DNA from: Micrococcales bacterium | Lineage (GTDB): Bacteria; Actinomycetota; Actinomycetes; Actinomycetales; Microbacteriaceae | DNA length: 64,000 nucleotides | Direction: 5' to 3' | NCBI GenBank assembly: GCA_017306245.1 | Contig: JAFKIY010000002.1 | Span: forward strand, 1-64,000 | Shown here: positions 46,898-56,249 of the stretch, piece by piece | Numbering within the stretch: position 1 is the first letter of the stretch | Layout of the letters: each line of letters opens with the position of its first letter | The notes under the pieces: model-generated | The model's input: the letters and a program-made list of their open reading frames with translations, nothing else | Database searches by the model: none | What the model was told of the DNA's origin: nothing | Position numbers and translations under genes: made by a program

Positions 46898-47761
46898 ATG
46901 ACCGAAACTCGTGCCCAGAATGCGGCGGCAACACCGCAGCGAAACACCTCAAAGCGGACGGTGCTCATGTGCCGGCCCGACTTTTTTACCGTGAGCTACC
47001 AGATCAATCCGTGGATGCATCCGGAGAGGCCGACGGATACGGATCTCGCGGTCCGGCAGTGGGGCGAGTTGTACCGCACCTACCTCGACCTCGGGTTCAC
47101 CGTCGAACTGATCGACCCGGTGCCCGGCCTGCCCGACATGGTGTACGCCGCGAACGGCGGATTCGTTCTCGACAACATCGCGTACGGTGCGAACTTCACC
47201 TACCCGGAGCGGCAGCCCGAAGGGCCCGCCTACATGGACTGGTTCCGCGCGAACGGTTTCGACGTGCGCGTCCCCAAAGAGGTCAACGAGGGCGAGGGTG
47301 ATTTCCTGCTCGTCGGGGACGTCATCCTGGCGGGCACCGGATTCCGCACCGATCGGGCGAGCCACCGCGAGGTGGCCGAAATTTTCGGGCGCGAGGTGAT
47401 TTCGCTCGAGCTCGTAAACCCCAGTTTCTACCACATCGATACGGCAATCGCGGTTCTCGACCCCTCCCCAGCGGACGGGGAAAGCCCGAATATCGCCTAT
47501 CTCCCGTCCGCGTTCAACGAGGCCGGGCTTGAGGTTCTCCGGTCGCGGTACCCCGATGCGATTCTTGTCAGCGAGGAGGATGCGAGTGTTTTGGGGCTGA
47601 ACTCCTACTCGGACGGCCGCAACGTCGTGATCGCATCCCGGGCGAAGGGTTTCGAAAAGCAGTTGCGCGAGCGCGGCTACAACCCGATCGGCGTCGATCT
47701 TTCCGAGCTTTTGCTCGGCGGCGGCGGCGTGAAGTGCTGCACGCTCGAGCTGCGCCGATAG
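46898..47761 (+). CDS. ddaH: Dimethylargininase/arginine deiminase-like amidinohydrolase
   Basis: A 287-residue guanidino-modifying enzyme. The expected residues are visible: Asp in LPDMVYAANGG, the EGEGDFLLVGD motif (about 128), His in SFYHIDTA (about 178) and the catalytic Cys in GVKCCTLE near residue 278. The likely reaction is release of methylamines or ammonia from methylarginine or arginine. GGAGG precedes ATG 46898; an open upstream extension has no binding site. The Lrp neighbour is the likely regulator. Confidence 0.83.
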   Translation: MTETRAQNAAATPQRNTSKRTVLMCRPDFFTVSYQINPWMHPERPTDTDLAVRQWGELYRTYLDLGFTVELIDPVPGLPDMVYAANGGFVLDNIAYGANFTYPERQPEGPAYMDWFRANGFDVRVPKEVNEGEGDFLLVGDVILAGTGFRTDRASHREVAEIFGREVISLELVNPSFYHIDTAIAVLDPSPADGESPNIAYLPSAFNEAGLEVLRSRYPDAILVSEEDASVLGLNSYSDGRNVVIASRAKGFEKQLRERGYNPIGVDLSELLLGGGGVKCCTLELRR

Positions 47762-47836
47762 CCTGCCTCTGAGCGGTTCGGATGCCGCTGGCCGTTGCGC
47801 TCTTGCGGAAAATCCACGCGGGATTAGCGTGGAGGT

Positions 47837-49441
47837 ATGCCCACACACGAGGTAACCAATCAGGCGCCGCCGCGCGCCGGCATCGACGAGTTCGCGGCCA
47901 ACCGTCCGCTCGTTGACGGGGTTGCGCATTTCGGTGCCGAGTGGGCGCTCGGGGATCTGCGCGAGACGGGCAAATTCGTGGGGACGAGTGAGTTCCAGCG
48001 CGACGCCGAAACCGCGAATACCCGCCAGCCGGTTCTCCGAACGCACGACAAGTACGGGAATCGCATCGACGAGGTCGAGTACGACGAGTCGTATCACCGG
48101 ATCGTTGCCGCGGCGGTGGCTCGCGGCGCGCACACGAGCGCCTGGGCTGATCCGCGCCAGGGGTCTAGTGTGGCCAGGGCGGCGACGTTCATGCTGTTCG
48201 CCCAGATCGAGCCGGGTCACGCCTGCCCGATTTCGATGACGCACGCGGTGGTGCCTGCGCTCGCCGCATCCGAAACGCTGACCGGGGAATGGCTGCCGCG
48301 GCTGCTGAGCCGCGACTACGATGGCGCCCTCTCCGCGGGCAAGCCCTCGGCGCTGTTCGGGATGGCGATGACCGAGAAGCAGGGCGGTTCCGATGTGCGG
48401 GCGAACACGACCGTCGCGGCGGATGCCGGAGACGGGAGTTTCCGCCTCACCGGGCACAAGTGGTTCTGCAGTGCCCCGATGTCGGATGCGTTCCTCGTTC
48501 TGGCGCGGACATCGGCGGGACTGAGCTGTTTCCTCCTTCCCCGAATGCTCGACGATGGCACGCGCAATGTGTTCGCCATCCAGCGGTTGAAGGACAAGCT
48601 CGGTAATCGATCCAACGCCTCGTGCGAAGTCGAATTCGATGGGTCGCAGGCGTTTTTGCTCGGGGAGGAAGGTCGTGGGGTTGCGACCATCATCGAAATG
48701 GTCGCCCGCACTCGCCTCGACTGCGTGCTGGGAACGGCGGCCGGAATGCGGCAGTCGGTCGCGGAAGCGCTCTGGCTGGTGCGGCACCGCAGCGCGTTCG
48801 GGGCGAAACTCATCGATCAACCGGCGATGACCGCAGTCGTCGCCGACCTCGCACTGGAGTCGGAGGTGGCCACCGTGACGGGGCTCCGGCTGGCCCGCGC
48901 CCACGACGCCGACGCGGATGATCAGGAGCGGGCGTTCCGGCGCCTCGCGACCGCCGTGTCGAAGTATTGGATCTGCAAGCGCGGGCCGGAGCATTCGTTC
49001 GAGGCGATGGAGTGTCTGGGCGGCAACGGGTACATCGAGGAGTTCCCGCTCGCGCGCCGGTACCGGGAGCAGCCGGTGATGGCGATCTGGGAGGGCTCGG
49101 GAAACGTGATCGCGCTCGACGTGGTGCGGGCGATCACCCGCGAGCCGGAATCCGTCGAGGCTTTCCTTGCCGAGGTGACTCTGGCCGACGGAGTGCACCC
49201 GGTGTTCGACGAATACCTCGCGCAGACCAGGGCGATGCTGACCGCGCCGCCGGATGTCGGGCAGGCGAGGCGCCTCACTGAGCATCTTGCTCTGACGCTT
49301 CAAGCTTCCCTCATGCTGCGGTTCTCGCCGGCCGCAGCGGCGGAGGCGTTCGTCGAGTCGAGACTCGGGGACGATCGCGGACGGCTGTACGGGGTGCTCC
49401 CGGCGGGGACGGACGTGCACGCCATCCTCGACCGCCACTAG
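47837..49441 (+). CDS. Acyl-CoA dehydrogenase, AidB-like
   Basis: A 534-residue flavoprotein of the AidB branch: long N-terminal domain, FGMAMTEKQGGSDVRANTT (FAD-binding), TGHKWFCSAPMSDAFLVLA, DKLGNRSNASCEVEFDG, ECLGGNGYIEEFPLARRYREQPVMAIWEGSGNV. AidB in E. coli protects DNA against alkylation, but most relatives are uncharacterised dehydrogenases. GGAGGT lies too close to the ATG to act normally, so the transcript may be leaderless or the start slightly different. Confidence 0.85.
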   Translation: MPTHEVTNQAPPRAGIDEFAANRPLVDGVAHFGAEWALGDLRETGKFVGTSEFQRDAETANTRQPVLRTHDKYGNRIDEVEYDESYHRIVAAAVARGAHTSAWADPRQGSSVARAATFMLFAQIEPGHACPISMTHAVVPALAASETLTGEWLPRLLSRDYDGALSAGKPSALFGMAMTEKQGGSDVRANTTVAADAGDGSFRLTGHKWFCSAPMSDAFLVLARTSAGLSCFLLPRMLDDGTRNVFAIQRLKDKLGNRSNASCEVEFDGSQAFLLGEEGRGVATIIEMVARTRLDCVLGTAAGMRQSVAEALWLVRHRSAFGAKLIDQPAMTAVVADLALESEVATVTGLRLARAHDADADDQERAFRRLATAVSKYWICKRGPEHSFEAMECLGGNGYIEEFPLARRYREQPVMAIWEGSGNVIALDVVRAITREPESVEAFLAEVTLADGVHPVFDEYLAQTRAMLTAPPDVGQARRLTEHLALTLQASLMLRFSPAAAAEAFVESRLGDDRGRLYGVLPAGTDVHAILDRH

Positions 49442-49466
49442 CCAGCGCGCGGCGCTTTTGCAGATA

Positions 49467-49495
49467 CGGTACCGAATCCGGTACTAACTCGGTAC
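49467..49495. promoter_or_regulatory. Triple CGGTAC repeat, probable antitoxin operator
   Basis: CGGTAC occurs at 49467-49472 (within palindrome CGGTACCG), 49479-49484 and 49490-49495, spaced 12 and 11 bases. The array ends 10 bases before the antitoxin start. Ribbon-helix-helix proteins bind such closely spaced repeats cooperatively, one dimer per turn. Confidence 0.6.
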
Positions 49496-49505
49496 CATTT
49501 CCTGC

Positions 49506-49781
49506 ATGGCTACCAACCTCAGATTGCGGCCGGAAACCGAAGCCGCCCTTCGTGCGGAGTCGGAGCGCACGGGTCGCTCGCAGCAGGAACTCATTCGCGA
49601 AGCCCTCGATCAGTACTTGAGATTGTCCGCGACGGCGCCTGCCCCACGTTCGATGGCCGACCTTGTCGCTGCCGGGGTGGTGCGGCCGCCCGATGAGCCG
49701 TTTCGACGCGCTCAACGGCTGCTCGAACTGCCAGAAGGCGTGACATCACTGGACCTTCTCGATCGCGAAGATCGGTTCTGA
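49506..49781 (+). CDS. Ribbon-helix-helix antitoxin
   Basis: A 91-residue antitoxin. The N-terminus NLRLRPETEAALRAESERTGRSQQELIREALDQYL is the CopG/Arc-type ribbon-helix-helix fold. The tail contains SMADLVAAGVVRPPDEPFRR and a leucine-rich end that could bind the toxin. It ends 1 base before the toxin start. Confidence 0.83.
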   Translation: MATNLRLRPETEAALRAESERTGRSQQELIREALDQYLRLSATAPAPRSMADLVAAGVVRPPDEPFRRAQRLLELPEGVTSLDLLDREDRF

Positions 49782-49782
49782 A

Positions 49783-50196
49783 GTGCACATCTACGTGGAC
49801 AGCAGCGCACTCGTCAAGAGGGCGTTGGCGGAAACGGAGTCTCGCCAGCTGGTGGAAACCCTCGAGGGTTTCGTTCGCGACGGTGACAGGTTGTTCTCGT
49901 CGACTCTTGCCTGGATTGAGTCCACCCGCACAATTCGGTCGCGGCTCGATGCGAGCCCACCAGGCGAAGTGGTCGAGTTGGTGAGCGTCGCATTGTCCGG
50001 TGTCATCGAGTACTTCGTCACCGAGCAGGTCGCGGATGTCGCACGACGGATGGGCCCCGCATCCCTGTGCAGCCTGGACGCCATTCACCTCTCCACGGCG
50101 ACCCTGGTCGGCGCCGATCTTGTCTGCGCGTACGACCAGCGGCTGCTGCTCTCCGCGCAGGAACTCGGGTTCAGAACGATCTCGCCCGGACTTTAG
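49783..50196 (+). CDS. vapC: PIN-domain toxin, VapC type
   Basis: A 137-residue PIN-domain ribonuclease: Asp in IYVDSSALVKRA, Glu in WIESTRTI, Asp in LDAIHLSTA and Asp in AYDQRLL, all four acidic residues present. It starts at GTG 49783, right after the antitoxin. It has no close resemblance to the vapC at 14757, so it is a separate module. Confidence 0.85.
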   Translation: MHIYVDSSALVKRALAETESRQLVETLEGFVRDGDRLFSSTLAWIESTRTIRSRLDASPPGEVVELVSVALSGVIEYFVTEQVADVARRMGPASLCSLDAIHLSTATLVGADLVCAYDQRLLLSAQELGFRTISPGL

Positions 50197-50200
50197 CCCG

Positions 50201-51430
50201 CTACGCGCGCGGGATCAATCGCTGCAGTTGCCTGACGTGGGCCGGTTCGAGTTCGTCGAGCGAGTTCACGCCGAGGAGCTGCATGGTGCGCACGAGCTGT
50301 CCGGAGAGGATCTCGATCGCGCGGTCGACTCCCTCGCGCCCGCCCGCCATGAGGCCGTACAGGTAGGCGCGGCCGATGAGCGTGAACCGGGCGCCCAGGG
50401 CGATCGCGGCGACGATGTCCGCACCGGACATGATGCCCGTGTCCAAATGGATCTCGGTGTCCTTGCCGACCTCGCGCACGACCTCGGGAAGCAGGTGGAA
50501 CGGGATGGGCGCCCGGTCGAGCTGGCGGCCGCCGTGGTTGGACAGCAGAATGCCGTCGACCCCCATGGCAGCGAGCTTCTTCGCATCCTCAAGGTTTTGC
50601 ACGCCCTTGACAACGAGCTTGCCCGGCCACTGCTCTTTGATCCACGCGAGATCCTCGAACGTCACGGTCGGATCGAACATGGCATCCAGCAGGTCGGCGA
50701 CGGTGCCGCTCCACCGGTCGAGGCTCGCGAACGCGAGCGGTTCGGTCGTGAGGAAGTTGATCCACCAGGCCGGCCGGGGGAGCGCATTCAGGACGGTCTT
50801 CGGCGTGAGGGTCGGCGGAATCGTCATGCCGTTGCGAGCATCGCGGAGTCGGGCGCCCGCGACCGGGACGTCGACTGTGACGAGAAGCGTGTCGAATCCG
50901 GCCTTAGCAGCGCGGTCAACCAGGGCCATGGAACGATCACGATCCGTCCACATGTAGAGCTGGAACCAGTTCCGGCCATTCGGGTTCGCGGCCTTGACGT
51001 CCTCGATCGACGCGGTCCCCATGGTCGACAGCGCGAAGGGGATGCCCGCAGCGCCGGCGGCGGACGCTCCGGCGATCTCGCCCTCGGACTGCATCATCCG
51101 GGTAAAGCCGGTCGGGGCGATGCCGAACGGCAGGGCAACCTGACCGCCGAGCACGTCGCGGCTGGTATCCACCGTCGAAACGTCCCGAAGGATGTTCGGG
51201 TGGAACTCGATGTCCTCGAACGCCTGCCGCGCGCGGGCCAGACTCAGTTCGGCCTCCGCGGCGCCATCCGTGTAGTCGAACGCCGCCGTCGGGGTGCGCC
51301 GTTTGGCGATCAGCCGCAGGTCGTAAATCGTCAGTGCATCCTGCAGCCGGCGCCTCTTCGCGTTCAGCGTCGGTTTCTTGAACTTCAGCAGGGGGGCAAG
51401 ATCCCGCGGGCGGGGAAAACGGCGCTTCAT
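50201..51430 (-). CDS. lldD: L-lactate dehydrogenase/FMN-dependent alpha-hydroxy acid oxidase
   Basis: A 409-residue FMN enzyme. The landmarks are [15 protein letters not shown] (Tyr/Asp of the active site), [26 protein letters not shown] (catalytic His and substrate Arg) and [13 protein letters not shown]. It oxidises L-lactate to pyruvate and passes electrons to the membrane chain. ATG 51430 has AAAGGAA upstream; the frame is open further but unsupported. It is 4 bases after the rhaB stop, at the end of the rhamnose operon, whose pathway makes L-lactate. Confidence 0.88.
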   Translation of the reverse strand: MKRRFPRPRDLAPLLKFKKPTLNAKRRRLQDALTIYDLRLIAKRRTPTAAFDYTDGAAEAELSLARARQAFEDIEFHPNILRDVSTVDTSRDVLGGQVALPFGIAPTGFTRMMQSEGEIAGASAAGAAGIPFALSTMGTASIEDVKAANPNGRNWFQLYMWTDRDRSMALVDRAAKAGFDTLLVTVDVPVAGARLRDARNGMTIPPTLTPKTVLNALPRPAWWINFLTTEPLAFASLDRWSGTVADLLDAMFDPTVTFEDLAWIKEQWPGKLVVKGVQNLEDAKKLAAMGVDGILLSNHGGRQLDRAPIPFHLLPEVVREVGKDTEIHLDTGIMSGADIVAAIALGARFTLIGRAYLYGLMAGGREGVDRAIEILSGQLVRTMQLLGVNSLDELEPAHVRQLQRLIPRA

Positions 51431-51434
51431 CGTT

Positions 51435-52904
51435 CTATTGTTCCTTTCCGCGCTCGGACGGCACAGGGGTTCGCTTTGCCTGATCGCGGCGAGGGTGGAA
51501 GACGGTGGGCGCGAAAGCCATTGCCACCATGGCGCGCAGCGATTCGAGGCTGCCCGACACCAGTCCCTGCGTTCGGGCCTGCACGAGAATGTTCCCGAGA
51601 GATGTGGCCTCCATCGGGCCGGCCAGAACAGGTCGACCGAGACGATCAGCGGTGAGCTGGCACAGCAAATCGATCTGCGAACCGCCGCCCACGAGGTGAA
51701 CCACTGAGGCGGTGGAACCGGAGAGCTCGCACGCGGTCTCGACCGCGCGGGCGAACGAGGAGGCGAGGCTCTCGATGATGCTGCGAACCAGTTCCGTTCG
51801 GCCCACCGGAGCCTCATCGCCGCGCTCGCTGAAGTAGCCGAGGATTCGCTCCGGCATGTTTCCGGGGCTCAGGAATCGCGTGTCGCTCGCGTCGAACGTC
51901 GGGACCGGATGGTCGATTGCCGCCGCCCGTTCAATGAGGGCGGGAAGATCCACCGAGGTGCCGCCAGCCTCCCACTCGCGAACGCACTCATTCAACAGCC
52001 ACAAACCCATGACGTTGTGGAGGAAGCGGACCCGCCCGTCGACCCCGAGTTCATTCGTGAAATCCGCAACGCGGCTTTCTTCGCTCAGCACCGGTTCGGT
52101 CAATTCCACGCCGACGAGCCCCCAGGTGCCGCAGGAAATGTAGGCGAAATCGTCGGTGGTCGCCGGGATCGCGACGACCGCGGATGCGGTGTCGTGCGAT
52201 CCGACGGCAGTCACCGTGACTCCGTGCCCGGCAACCCCCAGCGCGGCCGCCACCTCGGGGAGCAGCGGGCCGATTTTCTCGCCGGCATCCATCAGCTCGG
52301 GGAAAATCCGAAGGGGGAGATCCAAACGTCCGATCAGGTCGTCGTGCCAGTCTGTCGTGCGCGGGTCGAGCAGGCCGGTCGTGGACGCGTTCGTGCGCTC
52401 GGCCCGCTGGTGCCCGGTCAGCCAGAAGTTGATCAGGTCGGGGATGAGAAGAAACGAGTCGACACCGTCGAGGGCACCCTCGGATGCGTCCGCCCACAAC
52501 TGGTACACGGTGTTGAACGGGAGCTGCTGCACACCGTTCGCCCGGTACAGGTCGGACGGGCTCACGACGCGGTGCACCGCGGTCTGGGCCGCAAGGTTCC
52601 GTTCGTCCCGATAGTGGTAAATCGACCCGACCAGGCGGTTGTTGCTCAACAGACCGTAGTCGACCCCCCATGAATCCACCGCAACCCCGCACACATCCGG
52701 CGCGCCTCGCAATGCCGTCTCGAGCCCGAGCTGGACGTTTCGATAGAGTTCGAGGACGTTCCAGTGCAGACCGTCGATCAAGTGGACGGGCCGGTTCGGG
52801 AACCGGGACACGATCTGCAGGCTCAACTCGCGCGGTCCCACCCGGCCGAGCACCACGCGGCCGCTCGACCCCCCGAGATCAACCGCGACGACCGATCCGG
52901 TCAT
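51435..52904 (-). CDS. rhaB: L-rhamnulokinase
   Basis: A 489-residue FGGY-family kinase that phosphorylates L-rhamnulose. It has the ATP/sugar motifs [27 protein letters not shown] (catalytic Asp region), [11 protein letters not shown] and [15 protein letters not shown]. The RhaB-like pattern YHYRDERN is also present. The start at ATG 52904 overlaps the rhaEW stop (ATGA). Confidence 0.9.
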   Translation of the reverse strand: MTGSVVAVDLGGSSGRVVLGRVGPRELSLQIVSRFPNRPVHLIDGLHWNVLELYRNVQLGLETALRGAPDVCGVAVDSWGVDYGLLSNNRLVGSIYHYRDERNLAAQTAVHRVVSPSDLYRANGVQQLPFNTVYQLWADASEGALDGVDSFLLIPDLINFWLTGHQRAERTNASTTGLLDPRTTDWHDDLIGRLDLPLRIFPELMDAGEKIGPLLPEVAAALGVAGHGVTVTAVGSHDTASAVVAIPATTDDFAYISCGTWGLVGVELTEPVLSEESRVADFTNELGVDGRVRFLHNVMGLWLLNECVREWEAGGTSVDLPALIERAAAIDHPVPTFDASDTRFLSPGNMPERILGYFSERGDEAPVGRTELVRSIIESLASSFARAVETACELSGSTASVVHLVGGGSQIDLLCQLTADRLGRPVLAGPMEATSLGNILVQARTQGLVSGSLESLRAMVAMAFAPTVFHPRRDQAKRTPVPSERGKEQ

Positions 52905-54946
52905 CGGAGGAACGCCGCTGCAACCCCGGCATCGACGGGGATGTGCAGTCCGGTCGTGTGGCTGAGGTCGCTCGTGCACAGGACGAAGACGGCGTTCGCG
53001 ACATTCTCCGGCAGCACTTCACGTTTCAGCAGGGTGCGCTGCGCGTAATACTCGCCCAGCTTGTCCTCCGGGACACCGTAGACGGCCGCCCGTTTCGCCC
53101 CCCATCCGCCGGAGAATATTCCGCTGCCGCGCACCACGCCATCCGGGTTGATCCCGTTCACTTTCACGCCGTATTCGCCGAGTTCGGCCGCGAGCAACCG
53201 CACCTGGTGCGCCTGGTCTGCCTTGGCCGCACTGTAGGCGATGTTGTTGGGTCCGGCGAACACCGAATTTTTCGACGAGATGTAGATGATGTCTCCGCCG
53301 AGCTTCTGGTCGATAAGAACGCGCGCGGCCGCGCGGGAGACGAGGAAGGAACCGCGAGCCATGACATCGTGCTGCACATCCCAGTCGGCTGCAGTCGTTT
53401 CGAGCAGCGGCTTCGACAGCGAGAGTCCGGCATTGTTGACGACGATGTCGAGGCCGCCGAACGCGAGTACTGCCGAGTCGATCGCGGCCTGAACGTCGTG
53501 CTCCTGGGTGACATCGGCCTGGACGCCCAGGGCAACATCGGCGTCGCCGAGTTCTGCCGCGACCTCCTGCGCTTTCGTGAGATCGAGGTCGGCGATGACG
53601 ACGCACGCCCCCTCCGCGGCGAGTCGGGTGGCAATGGCCTTGCCGATCCCGGATGCTGCGCCGGTGACGAGGGCGATGCGCGACGCGAGCGGCTTCGCCT
53701 TCGGTCTGCGCCGGAGCTTCGCCTCCTCGAGAGTCCAGTATTCGATGCGGAACTTCTCCGCATCGCTGATGGGCGTGTACGTCGAGATCGCCTCGGCGCC
53801 GCGCATGACGTTGATCGCATTCACGTAGAACTCGCCGGCAACCCTCGCGGTCTGCTTGTCCTGCCCGTAACTGAACATTCCCACGCCCGGGATGAGGATG
53901 ATCGCCGGGTCCGCACCCCGCATCGCCGGCGAATCCGCGTTCGCGTGGCTCTCGTAGTAGGCGCGGTAGTCTTCGCGATACCGCGCATGGAGTTCGTCGA
54001 GGCGTGCCACCGATTCGTCGATCGTCGCCGAGGCGGGAAGATCCAGGACGAGCGGTCTGATCTTGGTTCGGAGGAAATGGTCCGGGCAGCTCGTGCCGAG
54101 TGCGGAAAGTCTCGCGTGTTCCGAGCCCGCGAGGAATTCCGTCACGGCAACGTCATCCGTGAAGTGGCCGACGCGGGCCGCATCCGTTGATGCAAGCGCG
54201 CGCAGGTGCGGTGCGAGCGCCGCCGCCTTCGCGCGTCGTTCGTCATCCGGCAGCGCGGTGTAACCGGGTAAGACGGTTCCAAAGGGCTTCGCGCGCCCGT
54301 GCTCGGCAATGTACGCCGTGGCCGTCTCGATGATCCAGAGGCTGTTGCGCTCCGACTCGTCGCTCGTTTCCCCCCAGGCGGTGATGCCGTGTCCGCCGAG
54401 TATGCAGCCGATCGCCTCAGGGTGCCGGGCTTTCACCGCCGCGATATCGAGGCCGAGCTGAAATCCGGGCCGCCGCCACGGCACCCACACGACCTTGCCG
54501 CCGAACGCCTTCTCGGTGAGCGCTTCGCCGTCAGCGGCCGTGGCGAAGGCGATGCCGGCATCCGGGTGCAGGTGGTCGACGTGGGCGGCGTCGACGAGCC
54601 CATGCATCGCCGTGTCGATGGACGGCACGGCCCCACCCTTGCCGTGCAGCGTGTAATCGAACGCGCCGACCATGTCGTCTTCGCGCTCGACGCCGGGATA
54701 GACGTCGACGAGCGCGCGCAGCCGGTCCAGCCGAAGTACCGCAAGGCCGGATTCGGTGAGCGTGCCGAGGTCTCCCCCCGACCCCTTCACCCAGAGAAGG
54801 TCGACGGACTCCCCCGTGACCGGGTCGATGCCCAAACCCTTGGCGGAGGTGTTCCCGCCCGCGAAATTGGTCACCTGCGGGTCGGAGCCGAGACGGTTCG
54901 ACCTCGCGACGATCTCAGCCGCAGTGTCGCTGGTCACGCACCCCAT
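52901..54946 (-). CDS. rhaEW: Bifunctional rhamnulose-1-phosphate aldolase/L-lactaldehyde dehydrogenase
   Basis: A 681-residue fusion. The N-terminal class II aldolase domain (residues 1 to about 400) has NFAGGNTSAKG, HVDHLHPDAGIAFAT and ILGGHGITAWGE (zinc-binding histidines); it splits rhamnulose-1-phosphate to DHAP and L-lactaldehyde. The C-terminal short-chain dehydrogenase (from about 425) has VTGAASGIGKAIA and the YSAAKAD active site, oxidising lactaldehyde to L-lactate. This fusion is known in Bacillus, actinobacteria and rhizobia. It overlaps rhaI by 13 bases. Confidence 0.93.
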   Translation of the reverse strand: MGCVTSDTAAEIVARSNRLGSDPQVTNFAGGNTSAKGLGIDPVTGESVDLLWVKGSGGDLGTLTESGLAVLRLDRLRALVDVYPGVEREDDMVGAFDYTLHGKGGAVPSIDTAMHGLVDAAHVDHLHPDAGIAFATAADGEALTEKAFGGKVVWVPWRRPGFQLGLDIAAVKARHPEAIGCILGGHGITAWGETSDESERNSLWIIETATAYIAEHGRAKPFGTVLPGYTALPDDERRAKAAALAPHLRALASTDAARVGHFTDDVAVTEFLAGSEHARLSALGTSCPDHFLRTKIRPLVLDLPASATIDESVARLDELHARYREDYRAYYESHANADSPAMRGADPAIILIPGVGMFSYGQDKQTARVAGEFYVNAINVMRGAEAISTYTPISDAEKFRIEYWTLEEAKLRRRPKAKPLASRIALVTGAASGIGKAIATRLAAEGACVVIADLDLTKAQEVAAELGDADVALGVQADVTQEHDVQAAIDSAVLAFGGLDIVVNNAGLSLSKPLLETTAADWDVQHDVMARGSFLVSRAAARVLIDQKLGGDIIYISSKNSVFAGPNNIAYSAAKADQAHQVRLLAAELGEYGVKVNGINPDGVVRGSGIFSGGWGAKRAAVYGVPEDKLGEYYAQRTLLKREVLPENVANAVFVLCTSDLSHTTGLHIPVDAGVAAAFLR

Positions 54947-56106
54947 CCCGCCTGCTCGCCGCCGACCCTCTCGGCTTCGATGCGTTCCTGGTAGCCGCTT
55001 GCCGCATAGGCGGCCATCGGGTCATCCGGAAGTCCGCGGGACGCGCGCCACTCGGCCAGGGCCGGGCGCACATCCGTGTAGAACGCATCCATGAGGATGT
55101 CGTTGGCCGCGAGCACGTCGCCCGTGTTCTGCGCCGCACCAAGAGCATCGCGGTCGACGAGCAGCGCGCGCGCCGTCATCTCCTGCACGTTGAGCACGGA
55201 GCGGATCTGCCCGGGGATCTTCTTCTCGATGTTGTGGCACTGGTCGAGCATGAAAGACACCCCGCTCGTGCTGCCGAATCCGCCGCCGCGAATCACCTCG
55301 ACCATGATTCGGAAGAGCTGGAACGGATCGGCAGCTCCGACGATGAGGTCGTCGTCTGCGTAGAAGCGGGAATTGAAGTCGAACGCCCCGAGCTTTCCGA
55401 GCCGCAACAGCTGCGCGACAATGAATTCGATGTTCGTCCCTGGGGCGTGGTGACCGGTGTCGAGGCACACGAGCGCCCGGTCGCCGAGCGCAGCGACGTG
55501 GGCGTACGACGTGCCCCAGTCGGGCACGTCGGTGTGGTAGAAAGCGGGCTCGAAGAACTTGTACTCGAGCACCATGCGCTGGTCGTCGCCCAGGCGCTGG
55601 TAGATCTTCGCGAGCGAGTCGGCCAGACGATCCTGGCGCGCGCGCATGTCATCCTGGCCCGGGTAGTTTGTCCCGTCCGCGAGCCAGATCTTCAAATCGC
55701 GCGACCCGGTCTGCCCCATGATGTCGATGCAGTGGAAGTGGTGGTCGAGGGCTTTCCTGCGGATCTTCGGGTCGCTGTGCGTGAGGCTGCCGAGCTTGAA
55801 CGCGTCGTCCTGGAACGTGTTCGTGTTGATGGTGCCCAGCGCCATCCCGTGATCTTCCGCGTGGCGCCGCAGGGCCGAAAAGTCGTCGACGATATCCCAC
55901 GGGATGTGGAGAGAGATGATCGGAGCCTGACCGGTCACCTCGTTGACTTTGGCCGCATCCTCAACCTTTTCGAAGGGGTCGCGTGGCACGCCCGGCTGGG
56001 GGAAGACGCGGAATCGGGTTCCGGAGTTGGCAAACGCCCACGAAGGCAATTCAAGAAACTGGTCGCCTAAAGATTCCAGGGCTGTGCTGGTCAAAACGGA
56101 ACTCAT
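54934..56106 (-). CDS. rhaI: L-rhamnose isomerase (RhaI type)
   Basis: A 390-residue TIM-barrel isomerase of the Pseudomonas/Sinorhizobium RhaI type, not the E. coli RhaA type. Landmarks are WAFANSGTRFRVFPQPGVPRD at the N-terminus, LEYKFFEPAFY (metal-binding Glu), CLDTGHHAPGTNIE and DFNSRFYADDDL. It converts L-rhamnose to L-rhamnulose. It is the first gene of the operon rhaI-rhaEW-rhaB-lldD. Confidence 0.92.
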   Translation of the reverse strand: MSSVLTSTALESLGDQFLELPSWAFANSGTRFRVFPQPGVPRDPFEKVEDAAKVNEVTGQAPIISLHIPWDIVDDFSALRRHAEDHGMALGTINTNTFQDDAFKLGSLTHSDPKIRRKALDHHFHCIDIMGQTGSRDLKIWLADGTNYPGQDDMRARQDRLADSLAKIYQRLGDDQRMVLEYKFFEPAFYHTDVPDWGTSYAHVAALGDRALVCLDTGHHAPGTNIEFIVAQLLRLGKLGAFDFNSRFYADDDLIVGAADPFQLFRIMVEVIRGGGFGSTSGVSFMLDQCHNIEKKIPGQIRSVLNVQEMTARALLVDRDALGAAQNTGDVLAANDILMDAFYTDVRPALAEWRASRGLPDDPMAAYAASGYQERIEAERVGGEQAGWGA

Positions 56107-56180
56107 GTGCCATCCCTCTACGTTGAGCGAAGCGTGCGAAGGGCCATCCGCCCGTGCGTCGCAACGTCTCTACCGTTGAT

Positions 56181-56197
56181 TGAATCGTTTCATTGTA
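56181..56197. promoter_or_regulatory. Rhamnose regulon operator 1 and rhaI -10 box
   Basis: TGAATCGTTTCA (56181-56192) is identical, read on the minus strand, to TGAAACGATTCA found upstream of the ABC importer. A -10 TACAAT for rhaI is at 56192-56197 on the minus strand, touching the operator. The TGAAWCGWTTCA form is typical of LacI-family operators. No regulator gene is in the window. Confidence 0.72.
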
Positions 56198-56249
56198 GAG
56201 TTCATGATAGGTGCAGAGCATGATGGGGTCAATGCAGAGGGAGTCAGCG

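Noticed and set aside
46949..49438. An 829-codon open frame on the minus strand opposite ddaH and the AidB-like gene
   Set aside because: Antisense to two clear enzymes; composition is low-complexity and matches no family.
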